A stretch of 64,000 nucleotides of DNA from NCBI RefSeq assembly GCF_000373645.1, contig NZ_KB892007.1:76-64075 (forward strand). Direction: 5' to 3'. Position 1 is the stretch's first letter. Each line of letters starts with the position of its first letter. The notes beneath the pieces were generated by a model. It was not told the DNA's origin. It searched no databases and was given only the letters and a program-made list of their open reading frames with translations. Source of the DNA: Streptomyces sp. ATexAB-D23. Lineage in GTDB: Bacteria; Actinomycetota; Actinomycetes; Streptomycetales; Streptomycetaceae. This document shows, in pieces, positions 27,228-34,697 of the stretch. The position numbers and the translations under genes are program-made.

Positions 27228-27634
27228 CCGACCACGGCCTCCCTAGCATCGGGACGGTCGTGCACGACGGCGGGAGCGACCGGGTGGGAGTGGTAATGGG
27301 CCACGAGGGTCCGTGTCTCCGGCTCCGCCCCCTCGGCGGTGGCCGCGAGTGGGAAGCCGACCCGGCCCGCCTGCGGACACTCAGCCCCTCCGAGTTACTG
27401 AGCGCCCGCGTCGCCGAGGCCAACGCCCGCAGCCGTACCGGCCTCAGTGTGTGCGACGTACGGACATCGCCCCGGCTGCTTCCGGATGGGGCGGAGGCCC
27501 CGCCTACTCCCCTCACCCGAGATCGGCCGGCAGATCGTCCAGCGCCGCCTCCTCCTCAGCCCGTACCCCCGCCTCCCGTAACGCGTCCGACAGACTGGGG
27601 TCCCACGGGGCGTCGGCCCGTGGGAGCCCGGTGA
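27224..27634 (+). CDS. Hypothetical protein, probably with a corrupted C-terminus
   Basis: 136 residues from GTG. The first 65 or so (GTVVHDGGSDRVGVVMGHEGP, LRPLGGGREWEADP, LSARVAEANARSR) look like a complete small conserved protein. The Pro-rich remainder runs antisense over the pseudogene at 27513-27852 and is probably not original, suggesting loss of the native stop. Codon 58 (27395-27397) is TTA, so expression would depend on the bldA tRNA. It is co-translated with the preceding gene. Confidence 0.6.
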   Translation: MTDHGLPSIGTVVHDGGSDRVGVVMGHEGPCLRLRPLGGGREWEADPARLRTLSPSELLSARVAEANARSRTGLSVCDVRTSPRLLPDGAEAPPTPLTRDRPADRPAPPPPQPVPPPPVTRPTDWGPTGRRPVGAR

Positions 27635-27852
27635 GGGCGGGCACGGGGTCAGCTGCCGCAGAGTCAGCACGACGGGCTCGCCCGTGTCGGCCGTCCAGCC
27701 CGGGGCGGGCGGGCCCCGCAGGTTCAGGGCGAGCACGGTCGAGGACAGCTCGTCGCGCGGCAAGCCGGGTCCCGGTGAAGCCTCAGAAGCCGGTGCTCGA
27801 AGGGCCGGCTGTCCCGGGTCTCGACGAGGTCCTCGCGGACTGACGAGGTCAG
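27513..27852 (-). pseudogene. Frameshifted remnant of a small conserved gene
   Basis: Coherent protein-like sequence is split over three frames: VREDLVETRDSRPFEHRLL from a CTG that overlaps the upstream stop (CTGA), then LPRDELSSTVLALNLRG to LTLRQLTP in a second frame, then LTGLPRADAPWDPSLSDALR to the stop at 27513 in a third. Two single-base indels plus a lost ATG/GTG start explain this. The family is unknown to me. Sequencing error is an alternative, but a missing start as well as two indels favours decay. Confidence 0.6.
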
Positions 27853-29435
27853 CCGTCCTTCGACACGCGCGCGTACGAAAAGGCGCACCGGGCCCGGCCG
27901 TCGGTCGCAGGAACAAGGCGTACCTGCTCGGCGGGCATCTGCACCGCCCGGCCCGCCGGCTCGTCCCAGAGCGACACCGTTCCTCCGGCCTCCCCGAAGG
28001 ACAGGTACGGGTGCTCGGGCTTCAGCACACCCCCCTGGCTGCCGAGTTCGGCTGCGGAGACCGTCGGCTCGACGCACATCCACTCCGGGTCCACCCCGAA
28101 GTACGAAGGCGGAGCCGTCTTCCGGACCGCGGCCGTACGGAAGTCCTGCGCCGCCTCCCGAGCCGAGTCCAGCGCCCCCAGCGCACATATCAACACCACG
28201 GCCAACTGGGTACACACGTACAACGGGACCCCCAGCCGTTCGACGGGGCTGACGAACGGGGCGTGTACGTGCTTCGCGATGCCCCAGAGAGCCGGGACGA
28301 ACAGGGCATAGCTGAGCAGGAGCAGCAGCTTCGCCGCCGCCGCGGCCTGCCAGATGCCAGGGACGTCGAGGTCGTCGGGTGTCACGCCGAGGTCGGCCGC
28401 ATACAGCGCGTGCAGCACCGATCCGGAGGCCACCACGAAGGACGCGGCAGCCGTGAAGACGAGCGGTGCCGCCCAGGCGAGCCATTCACCCGATGTCCAC
28501 TGGCGGACGAGCAACCAAATCCCTCCCGCCGTCGCGATGACGGCGAAGGCCGACAGCATCTCCACCGGAGTCCAGCCTCTGCCGTCCTCCGCGCCCACGC
28601 CGGAGGCGAGAGCGAGGAAGACCCCTGCCGCCACACCGCACACGAGGAGACTCCCCACGCGGCCGCCTACCGCGAACAGGCCATAGGCAACCCGGGCTCC
28701 CCCGGCGAAGCACAGCACCGCGATGCCGGCCCACACCCATACCCACACACCGCTGTGCTGCCAGGCGACCGCCGCACAGAAGGCCATAGCGAACAGCCAG
28801 GCCACGATGCGGAACCCACGTTGCCAACCGTCCTCCTCACGACGCGGAACGATGTGGCTCCGCTCCCGGCCGTGGAGCGGCCGCACATCGACGGGAACCC
28901 CGGGCGCGGAACCGCCGGGCAGGTTCATACGGGAGAGCCGACGGGCCTCCGATGCCGTACCCGTAACCACCATTCCGGTGTCGCGGTAGCCACGCCTCTC
29001 CAACATGCGGGCACGTGACACCGCGGCCGCTCGGCGCAGTATCGCCGGCAACGTCAGTGGCCTCGGGGCGGGTACGCGAGGTGGTCTGTGGTCAACCGTA
29101 TGCGCCTGCCAGCCGGTCAGCTGTTCCCTGTCCCGGTCCACCAGATCGCAGCGCCGGGCGTACATCTCCAGACGGGCCACCCGTGCCAGCTTCTGCACCT
29201 GCCAGGCGGCCGCACGCTCGGTGCGCCGGTTGCGGGCTCCGAAGAACCGCACCTCGACGGAGTACAACCGTGACGAGACGGCCCCGCGCAACACGCCCCG
29301 CGACGGACCCTCACCGCGGGCGAACGCGGTCACGACCGGCCAGCCCCGCTGTTCGAACGCCCGCTCCGCCTCGTCCCAGTCGCGTTGCTCCCCCCGCACC
29401 TCGACAAGCACGATTACCCGCTGGTCGTACCGCAA
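27849..29435 (-). CDS. Hypothetical integral membrane protein
   Basis: 528 residues starting at TTG just after a purine-rich GAGGGGGGGAAGG. The N-terminal 220 residues are soluble and basic; then about seven membrane segments (for example WLFAMAFCAAVAW, VFLALASGV, LLLLLSYALFVPALWGI, LYVCTQLAVVLICALGAL), then a soluble tail of about 110 residues. I do not recognise the family. Its stop overlaps the former start of the pseudogene, so the two were once one operon. Confidence 0.7.
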   Translation of the reverse strand: MRYDQRVIVLVEVRGEQRDWDEAERAFEQRGWPVVTAFARGEGPSRGVLRGAVSSRLYSVEVRFFGARNRRTERAAAWQVQKLARVARLEMYARRCDLVDRDREQLTGWQAHTVDHRPPRVPAPRPLTLPAILRRAAAVSRARMLERRGYRDTGMVVTGTASEARRLSRMNLPGGSAPGVPVDVRPLHGRERSHIVPRREEDGWQRGFRIVAWLFAMAFCAAVAWQHSGVWVWVWAGIAVLCFAGGARVAYGLFAVGGRVGSLLVCGVAAGVFLALASGVGAEDGRGWTPVEMLSAFAVIATAGGIWLLVRQWTSGEWLAWAAPLVFTAAASFVVASGSVLHALYAADLGVTPDDLDVPGIWQAAAAAKLLLLLSYALFVPALWGIAKHVHAPFVSPVERLGVPLYVCTQLAVVLICALGALDSAREAAQDFRTAAVRKTAPPSYFGVDPEWMCVEPTVSAAELGSQGGVLKPEHPYLSFGEAGGTVSLWDEPAGRAVQMPAEQVRLVPATDGRARCAFSYARVSKDG

Positions 29436-29621
29436 CCTTCCCCCCCCTCATCAGCCTTCGACGTTACAAGCGCTCAAGCCGGTTGCAGCACGAGGTCGAG
29501 GTCACTAACGCAGAACCGGGCGAAGCCCTTCGTGGACACCCCGAACAGCACCCCGCGCCGCATCCTGGGCCTCCCGGAAAGGGCGGGGGCCATGGGCGCA
29601 GATGCTCCTGAGTCCTCATCA

Positions 29622-29870
29622 CGCGAGCACACGCTCGGCCCTCTCCTGGCGGACGGACGGTTCCGGCCCCGGGCAGCGGCTGGTGTGGCGGCGCCGCGAT
29701 CCCAACCAGGTGCACTACGCGGATCGCCTGGAGACGGGCGCACTTCGGTTGGAGGACGGATCCGTCCACGACATCCCCTCCGGGCGGCCACCAGCCTCGC
29801 GGGTAACGCGCAGAACGCCTGGAAGGCCTTCACCACGGAAGACGGAATCCCGTTGCACGACCTGCGATGA
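29622..29870 (+). pseudogene. RAMA-domain-like gene fragment with two compensating frameshifts
   Basis: LGPLLADGRF is in one frame, GQRLVWRRRDPNQVHYADRLETGALRLEDGSVHDIPSG in the next, and AATSLAGNAQNAWKAFTTEDGIPLHDLR back in the first. Joined, they give a typical RAMA/DUF4357-like C-terminal module (DG-x-x-x-x-x-PSGAA...NAW). One extra C near 29675 and one missing base near 29790 explain the breaks. No convincing start is visible upstream. Confidence 0.55.
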
Positions 29871-29919
29871 CCACCGGGCAGAGCGAGCCCGGGTCTCCTC
29901 GGGTCGATCTGCCCGGTGG
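29871..29919. terminator. Hairpin between the RAMA remnant and the chitinase gene
   Basis: 12-bp perfect stem (CCACCGGGCAGA and complement) with a 25-base loop, directly after the TGA at 29870 and about 70 bp past the chitinase end; usable from both sides. Confidence 0.55.
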
Positions 29920-29988
29920 CAACCTCGGCGCCCCCGGTGAAGGCGGACCCGGGACCAGCCCCGGTGGCCGGACGCGTCGGGCCTAGGG

Positions 29989-31611
29989 CTAGCGGTTCTG
30001 CAGGGACTTGACGTTGTTACCGAAGGACCAGCCCTTCGAGCCGTCCCAGTTGAGGGACCACGTCATAAGGCCCTTGAGCGAGCCGTTGAACGTGTTCCAC
30101 GCCTGGCTGACCTGGCTGGGCGCCATGTAGCCGCCGCCCGCGCCGGGCTGGGCCGGCAGTCCGGGCACCTGCTTGTCGTACGGCACCCTGATCGTGGTGC
30201 CCTGGATGGTCAGGCCGTTGTTGAGGCAGGTGGTCTGAGCGGCGAAGCCCTCCACGGTTCCGGCCTGGTACGAATCGCCCGCGCAACCATACATGCTGCC
30301 GTTGTAGTACTGCATGTTGAGCCACCACAGCCGGCCGTTGTCCACGTACTTCTTCACGATCGGCAGGTACGCGCCCCAGATGGACCCGTAGGTGACGCTG
30401 CCGCCGGTGACGTAGGCGGTCTCGGGCGCCATCGTCAGGCCGAAGCCCGCCGGCATCTCGGCAAGCACGCCGTCGATGATGCGGATCAGGTTCGACTGGG
30501 AGGCGGACAGCGTGCTGATGTCCCCACTGCCGGACAGACCGGTCTCGATGTCGATGTCGATCCCGTCGAAGTTGTACTTCCTGAGGATCGGGACGACCGT
30601 CTCCACGAAGCGGTCGGCGATCTTGCTGGACGACAGGTCGATGCCCGCGGCCGCGCCGCCGATGGACATCAGGATCGTGGCACCGCCCGCCTTGGCCTCA
30701 CACATTTCCGCCGGCGTCGAAACCTTCACACCCGCGTCCATGCCGTCCTCCCACAGGACGGTTCCGTCCGAGAGGATCACCGGGAAGGCTGCGTTGATGA
30801 CGTTGTAGCCGTGCTGGGCGATCCGGCTGTCGGTGATGGGGGTCCAGCCCATGCCGGGGTGAACGCCGTTCGAAGCGCCGTCCCAGTTCTCCCAGTACCC
30901 CTGCAACACCTTGCCGGTCGGCTTGGGCTTCGTGGCACAGGTGTCGTCGCCCGGAGGGTCGGTGGGTGGCGGGGTGGTGGGCGGCGGAGTCGTGGTCGGC
31001 GGGGTGGTGGTGGGCGGGGGCGTCGTGCCACCGGGGCCGGTGAGCGACACGTCGTCCGCGAGGTACGCGGGCGTCCCGTACCAGCCGTGCAGGTAGACCG
31101 TCACCGATGTGGTGTTCGCACCGGTGGTGAAGTCGACGCTGAGCTCGCTGTACGAGGAGGAGTTGGGCGTCCAGGTCGACGGCTCGCTGGTGGCTCCGGT
31201 GCCGCTGGCGCCGAGGTAGACGTAACTGCCCTGGACGAAGGCGCTCAGCGTGTACTTCGAGTTGGGCTGCACGCTGACCGTCTGGCTGCACTGGGCGTTG
31301 CCCAGGCCGGAAGGCGTGGCCTTCAGAGCGGACGAGCCGGAGTGCGCCGGGCTGCTGGTGACCGCGCCGGAACCGTCGGCGCAGGACCAGCCGGAAAGGC
31401 CGTTCTCGAACCCGGAGTTGGTCACCAGGTTGGTGGCATCGGCGGCGCCGGCCGAGCCGGAACCGACCAGGCTGACGCAGGCACCGATGACGGTCGCGGC
31501 GCTCACCCCGGCGACCGTACGGGTCAGGACGGCCGAGCTGCGCCGGGTCCGGACAGCGACCGAACGCCCCCCATCCCCCTCGGGCAGAGTACGAATTCTC
31601 CGACGGAACAT
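29989..31611 (-). CDS. Secreted GH18 chitinase with N-terminal carbohydrate-binding module
   Basis: 540 residues. A long signal peptide ends near SAGAADATN; a beta-sandwich binding module follows (about 55-190, NLVTNSGFENGLSGWSC to DDVSLTG), then a Thr/Pro linker and a GH18 TIM barrel (about 225-540). The catalytic motif is DGIDIDIE with proton-donor Glu356. It hydrolyses chitin outside the cell. I use the ATG preceded by GGAG (6 nt); an ATG 12 bp upstream has no site. Its promoter carries a classical chitinase element (31716-31757). The LPMO gene lies next upstream on the same strand but has its own promoter. Confidence 0.93.
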   Translation of the reverse strand: MFRRRIRTLPEGDGGRSVAVRTRRSSAVLTRTVAGVSAATVIGACVSLVGSGSAGAADATNLVTNSGFENGLSGWSCADGSGAVTSSPAHSGSSALKATPSGLGNAQCSQTVSVQPNSKYTLSAFVQGSYVYLGASGTGATSEPSTWTPNSSSYSELSVDFTTGANTTSVTVYLHGWYGTPAYLADDVSLTGPGGTTPPPTTTPPTTTPPPTTPPPTDPPGDDTCATKPKPTGKVLQGYWENWDGASNGVHPGMGWTPITDSRIAQHGYNVINAAFPVILSDGTVLWEDGMDAGVKVSTPAEMCEAKAGGATILMSIGGAAAGIDLSSSKIADRFVETVVPILRKYNFDGIDIDIETGLSGSGDISTLSASQSNLIRIIDGVLAEMPAGFGLTMAPETAYVTGGSVTYGSIWGAYLPIVKKYVDNGRLWWLNMQYYNGSMYGCAGDSYQAGTVEGFAAQTTCLNNGLTIQGTTIRVPYDKQVPGLPAQPGAGGGYMAPSQVSQAWNTFNGSLKGLMTWSLNWDGSKGWSFGNNVKSLQNR

Positions 31612-31715
31612 GCTGTGCTCCATTCTCGCCGCGTGCCGTGGGCGTGGGCGTGCGTGAGGGGCGCGGCCGCACGGCCCCGGATGAACTGGGGAGATGCGGT
31701 GCGGCAGTCGACGGG

Positions 31716-31757
31716 AGCGTAGAAGCGGGGGCCGGGCCCGTCAATAGGTCTGGACCA
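31716..31757 (-). promoter_or_regulatory. Chitinase promoter with TGGTCCAGACCT element
   Basis: On the minus strand TTGACG (31739-31744) and TACGCT (31716-31721) are separated by 17 bp. The 12-bp element TGGTCCAGACCT (31746-31757) ends one base before the -35. This is the repeat known from Streptomyces chitinase promoters and resembles the DasR operator. Only one copy is seen here. Confidence 0.75.
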
Positions 31758-31936
31758 AAGACGAGCGTTTGCGGGTGGCTGCGCTTGCCGGACGCTTCAG
31801 GGCTGCCCCCTTCGGACCACGGGAGCCCCGCGGGGGCAGGGCAACCGGAGGGCTCCCCGCCCCGACGGGGCTCGTCATGCCGTGGGGCGCGTCATCGGCG
31901 CCCGGAAGAGGCCGGTGCCGTGCCACGCTCAACGGA

Positions 31937-32611
31937 TCAGCCGAAGTTCACGTCACTGCACCACATGTAGGCCTGGTCGGTGTGCGAGGCCTGCCAGATC
32001 GTGAACACGATGTGACGTCCGGTGTAGCCGGAGGTGCTGACGTCGAACGTGTAGTCGGTCGACGGACCGAAGCTGCCTGTCTGCGTGATGAAGTCGAGGT
32101 TGCCCCAGCCCAGGGACTGAGCCTCGGGGTCGAAGCCCTGCTTGCTCACGTAGACCTTGAAATAGTCGGCACCGTGGGAGGCCTGGTCGGCCACGTGGAC
32201 CGAGAAGTTGCTGCCGACGTCGGTCGCCTTCCACTGCCCGGGCACGTCCAGGCTGGCGTTCCTCGAGATGTTGTTGCTGCAGAGCGTGCCGTCCGGGGTC
32301 CGCGCCTGGAACTGGCCACCGAGGCCGTCGCGAAGGGCACTCATCCAGTTCCACATGGTGTCACTGTTGGCCTGGAAGGCCTGCCAGCACATGGGGTCCT
32401 CGGTCTGCATGGCCGGGTTCATGTGGTCGCTGCCCCACCTCTGCCAGCACTGATAGGCGCGGGAAGGAGGTCCGACGACGGAGCCGTGGGCCTGGGCGGG
32501 CGCCGACCAGACCAACGCGCCGACCAACACGGCGAACAGCGACACGAGCACCGAGAGGGGCCGACGAAGGATGGACCGGGAACGCCCGGATAAGGGGGTT
32601 TGTTTGCGCAT
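31937..32611 (-). CDS. AA10 lytic polysaccharide monooxygenase
   Basis: 224 residues, single domain without a binding module. Signal peptide cleavage after AQA leaves His42 as the N-terminal copper ligand; His146 (ASHGADYF) completes the histidine brace, and Phe223 in CSDVNF is the usual axial residue. The enzyme oxidatively cuts crystalline polysaccharide outside the cell. Chitin would fit the neighbouring chitinase, but the perfect CebR-type operator in its promoter suggests induction by cello-oligosaccharides. Codon 7 is TTA, so translation should need the bldA tRNA. The ribosome site is AAGGAG at 8-nt spacing. Confidence 0.93.
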   Translation of the reverse strand: MRKQTPLSGRSRSILRRPLSVLVSLFAVLVGALVWSAPAQAHGSVVGPPSRAYQCWQRWGSDHMNPAMQTEDPMCWQAFQANSDTMWNWMSALRDGLGGQFQARTPDGTLCSNNISRNASLDVPGQWKATDVGSNFSVHVADQASHGADYFKVYVSKQGFDPEAQSLGWGNLDFITQTGSFGPSTDYTFDVSTSGYTGRHIVFTIWQASHTDQAYMWCSDVNFG

Positions 32612-32642
32612 GGGGGGAACTCCTTGTGGTCGCGAACATGCG

Positions 32643-32684
32643 TGGGAGCGCTCCCAACGGTACGAGCTCAGGAGTAAATGTCAA
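32643..32684 (-). promoter_or_regulatory. LPMO promoter with CebR-type operator
   Basis: Minus-strand TTGACA (32679-32684), 16 bp, TACCGT (32657-32662), followed at once by the perfect 14-bp palindrome TGGGAGCGCTCCCA (32643-32656), the known binding sequence of the cellobiose-responsive LacI-family repressor CebR. Placement around the start point fits repression. Confidence 0.8.
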
Positions 32685-33191
32685 CGCAACAAACAAGGTT
32701 GATCACGAGGAAGGCAGCCGGCAGGGGTGCGCCGGGAGATGGAGACCAACTTCTTCGGCCCGCCGGCCGCCTCCCTCCCGCTCTCCCCGGGCGTCACGCA
32801 CCATCTCCTGCCAGCCGTTCGGAACCGGACCGACGTCGGACCTGACGTCGCCCTCGGCCCGGACCGACTTCCCAACGACGCCGGCCGGCCGGCTGCCTCT
32901 GACTGCACCTGCGCAAGGGAGGGGCCGGCTGCCGGGACCTCCCCGCATCCGGCCCTCTCTTCAAAACGTAGGACCAGGCGGCCTTGCGCATCGCTGCCGC
33001 GGAGGCCCGAAGCTTCTTTCGAGCGTCATCCAGGCGTCAAGAACCCCGCAGAAGCCATTGGAGGGCGTCGCCGCACAAGCGCCTCGTTCACGAAATCGCT
33101 GGTCAGAGAGCTCTCAAGGAGCGATCCGTCCGCTCGAACCGCAACGCGGAGGGAAACAGGTCGAAACCCACCGGAGGAGCAAAAACGCAGG
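32685..33191. other. About 500 bp without a recognisable gene
   Basis: Between the LPMO promoter and the 3' end of the methyltransferase gene. No coherent coding sequence in any frame and no strong hairpin seen; a GAGAGCTCTC palindrome near 33105 is the only regular element. Confidence 0.4.
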
Positions 33192-34562
33192 TCAGGCGCC
33201 CTTTTCGGCGGGCTCAAGAATCGCCACGCACTCCACATGGTGCGTCATCGGAAACAGATCGAACGCCCGCAGCGTCCGCACCCGGTAGCCGCCCTCCCGG
33301 AAGTAAGCCAGGTCCCTCGCCAGCGCCGCCGGGTCGCACGCCACGTACGCGATCTTGCGCGCTCCCAGGCCCACCAGCTGCTTCACCGTGGCCTTGCCGG
33401 CGCCCGCGCGGGGCGGGTCCAGGACGATGAGGTCGCATTCGGTGATGCCCGTGCGGGGCAGGACCTGGTCGACCTTGCCGTGTTCGATGCGGACGCGGTC
33501 GAGGTCCTTGAGGTTGTGGCGGGCATCCTCGACCGCGCGCTTGCCGGACTCGATGCCGAGGACCGCGCCCTTTTCGCCGATGCGCTGGCCAATGGCGCCG
33601 GCGAAGAGGCCGACGCCGCAGTAGAGGTCGAGGGCGGTGTCGTTCTTGCGGGGCAGCAGGCCCTGCATGACGGCGCGGACGAGGGTGTCGGCGGCCTGGG
33701 GGTGGACCTGCCAGAAGCCGCCGGAGCCGACGCGGTAGGTGCGGTCGTCGGCGCGTTCGCGGACGAAGCCGCGGCCGTGGACGCGGTGGACGCCGCCGTC
33801 GCGCTCGTCAACGCGGAGGACCGAGACGGGCTTGTCCAGCTCGACGAGGGGGAGGCGGCCGCCCGTGCGGGGGGTGAGGATGACCTGGCGGTCGTGGGAG
33901 CCGGTGGCGGAGATGGCCTCGACCGTGGCCATCTGGGGCCAGTCCTGCTTCTCGACGCCGAGCTCGGAGACACCGGGCGCGGCGATCATGCAGTGGTCGA
34001 TGATCTCGACGTCGTGCGAGCGGTGCTTGCGCAGGCCGACGCGGCCGTCCTCGTCGATGGCGTACTGGACGCGGGTGCGCCAGGCGGGCACCTCGCCGGC
34101 CGGGAGCTTGTCGCCCTCGGCCGGCATGACCGTGCCGTCCCAGCCGGCCTCCTCGGGGGTGAGGCCCGCGAGGCGCTGGAGCTGCTCCGCGATGACCTCG
34201 CCCTTGAGGCGGCGCTGGGCGCCCGGCTTGGCGTGCTGCCAGTCGCAGCCGCCGCACTTGCCGGGGCCCGCGAACGGGCAGGGCGCCTTCACCCGGTCCT
34301 TGGACGCCTCGATGATCCGTGCCGCGTCCGCGCGCAGGAAGCGCGAGTCGTTGTCGCCGTCGGTGACCTTCGCGACGATCTTCTCGCCGGGCAGGGTGTG
34401 GCGTACGAACAGGACGCGGCCCTCGTCCGTCCGCGCGATGCAGTGGCCGCCGTGCGCGACGGGACCGACCTCGACCTCGTACTCCCGCCCGATGAGCGAC
34501 TCCGGCTGCGTCTCCCCGGTCTGTGTCTCCCCGGACTGCGGCGACGTGGATTCGTTCTGCAT
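33192..34562 (-). CDS. RNA (uracil-5-)methyltransferase, TrmA/RlmD (RumA) family
   Basis: 456 residues. An N-terminal TRAM RNA-binding domain (about 22-82) precedes a cysteine cluster (CPFAGPGKCGGC plus a later Cys) that would hold a 4Fe-4S centre. The SAM motif is LDLYCGVGLFAG, and the nucleophile is Cys409 in YVACDPAAL, with DLIVLDPPR upstream. It methylates a uridine in rRNA or tRNA; which one is not clear in actinomycetes. The start ATG is supported by GGAG at 10 nt. Confidence 0.92.
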   Translation of the reverse strand: MQNESTSPQSGETQTGETQPESLIGREYEVEVGPVAHGGHCIARTDEGRVLFVRHTLPGEKIVAKVTDGDNDSRFLRADAARIIEASKDRVKAPCPFAGPGKCGGCDWQHAKPGAQRRLKGEVIAEQLQRLAGLTPEEAGWDGTVMPAEGDKLPAGEVPAWRTRVQYAIDEDGRVGLRKHRSHDVEIIDHCMIAAPGVSELGVEKQDWPQMATVEAISATGSHDRQVILTPRTGGRLPLVELDKPVSVLRVDERDGGVHRVHGRGFVRERADDRTYRVGSGGFWQVHPQAADTLVRAVMQGLLPRKNDTALDLYCGVGLFAGAIGQRIGEKGAVLGIESGKRAVEDARHNLKDLDRVRIEHGKVDQVLPRTGITECDLIVLDPPRAGAGKATVKQLVGLGARKIAYVACDPAALARDLAYFREGGYRVRTLRAFDLFPMTHHVECVAILEPAEKGA

Positions 34563-34697
34563 GAGGGGCGGGCTCCAAGGGAAGGGGGGCGGCCGGCGGC
34601 CGGACAACAACCTACGAGTCTACGTCGGTCTCGTCCGGCCGCCGACCACCGGAAGACCTCCCGGGGGTCCCCCGGGAATCCCCGGGAATCCCCCGCC

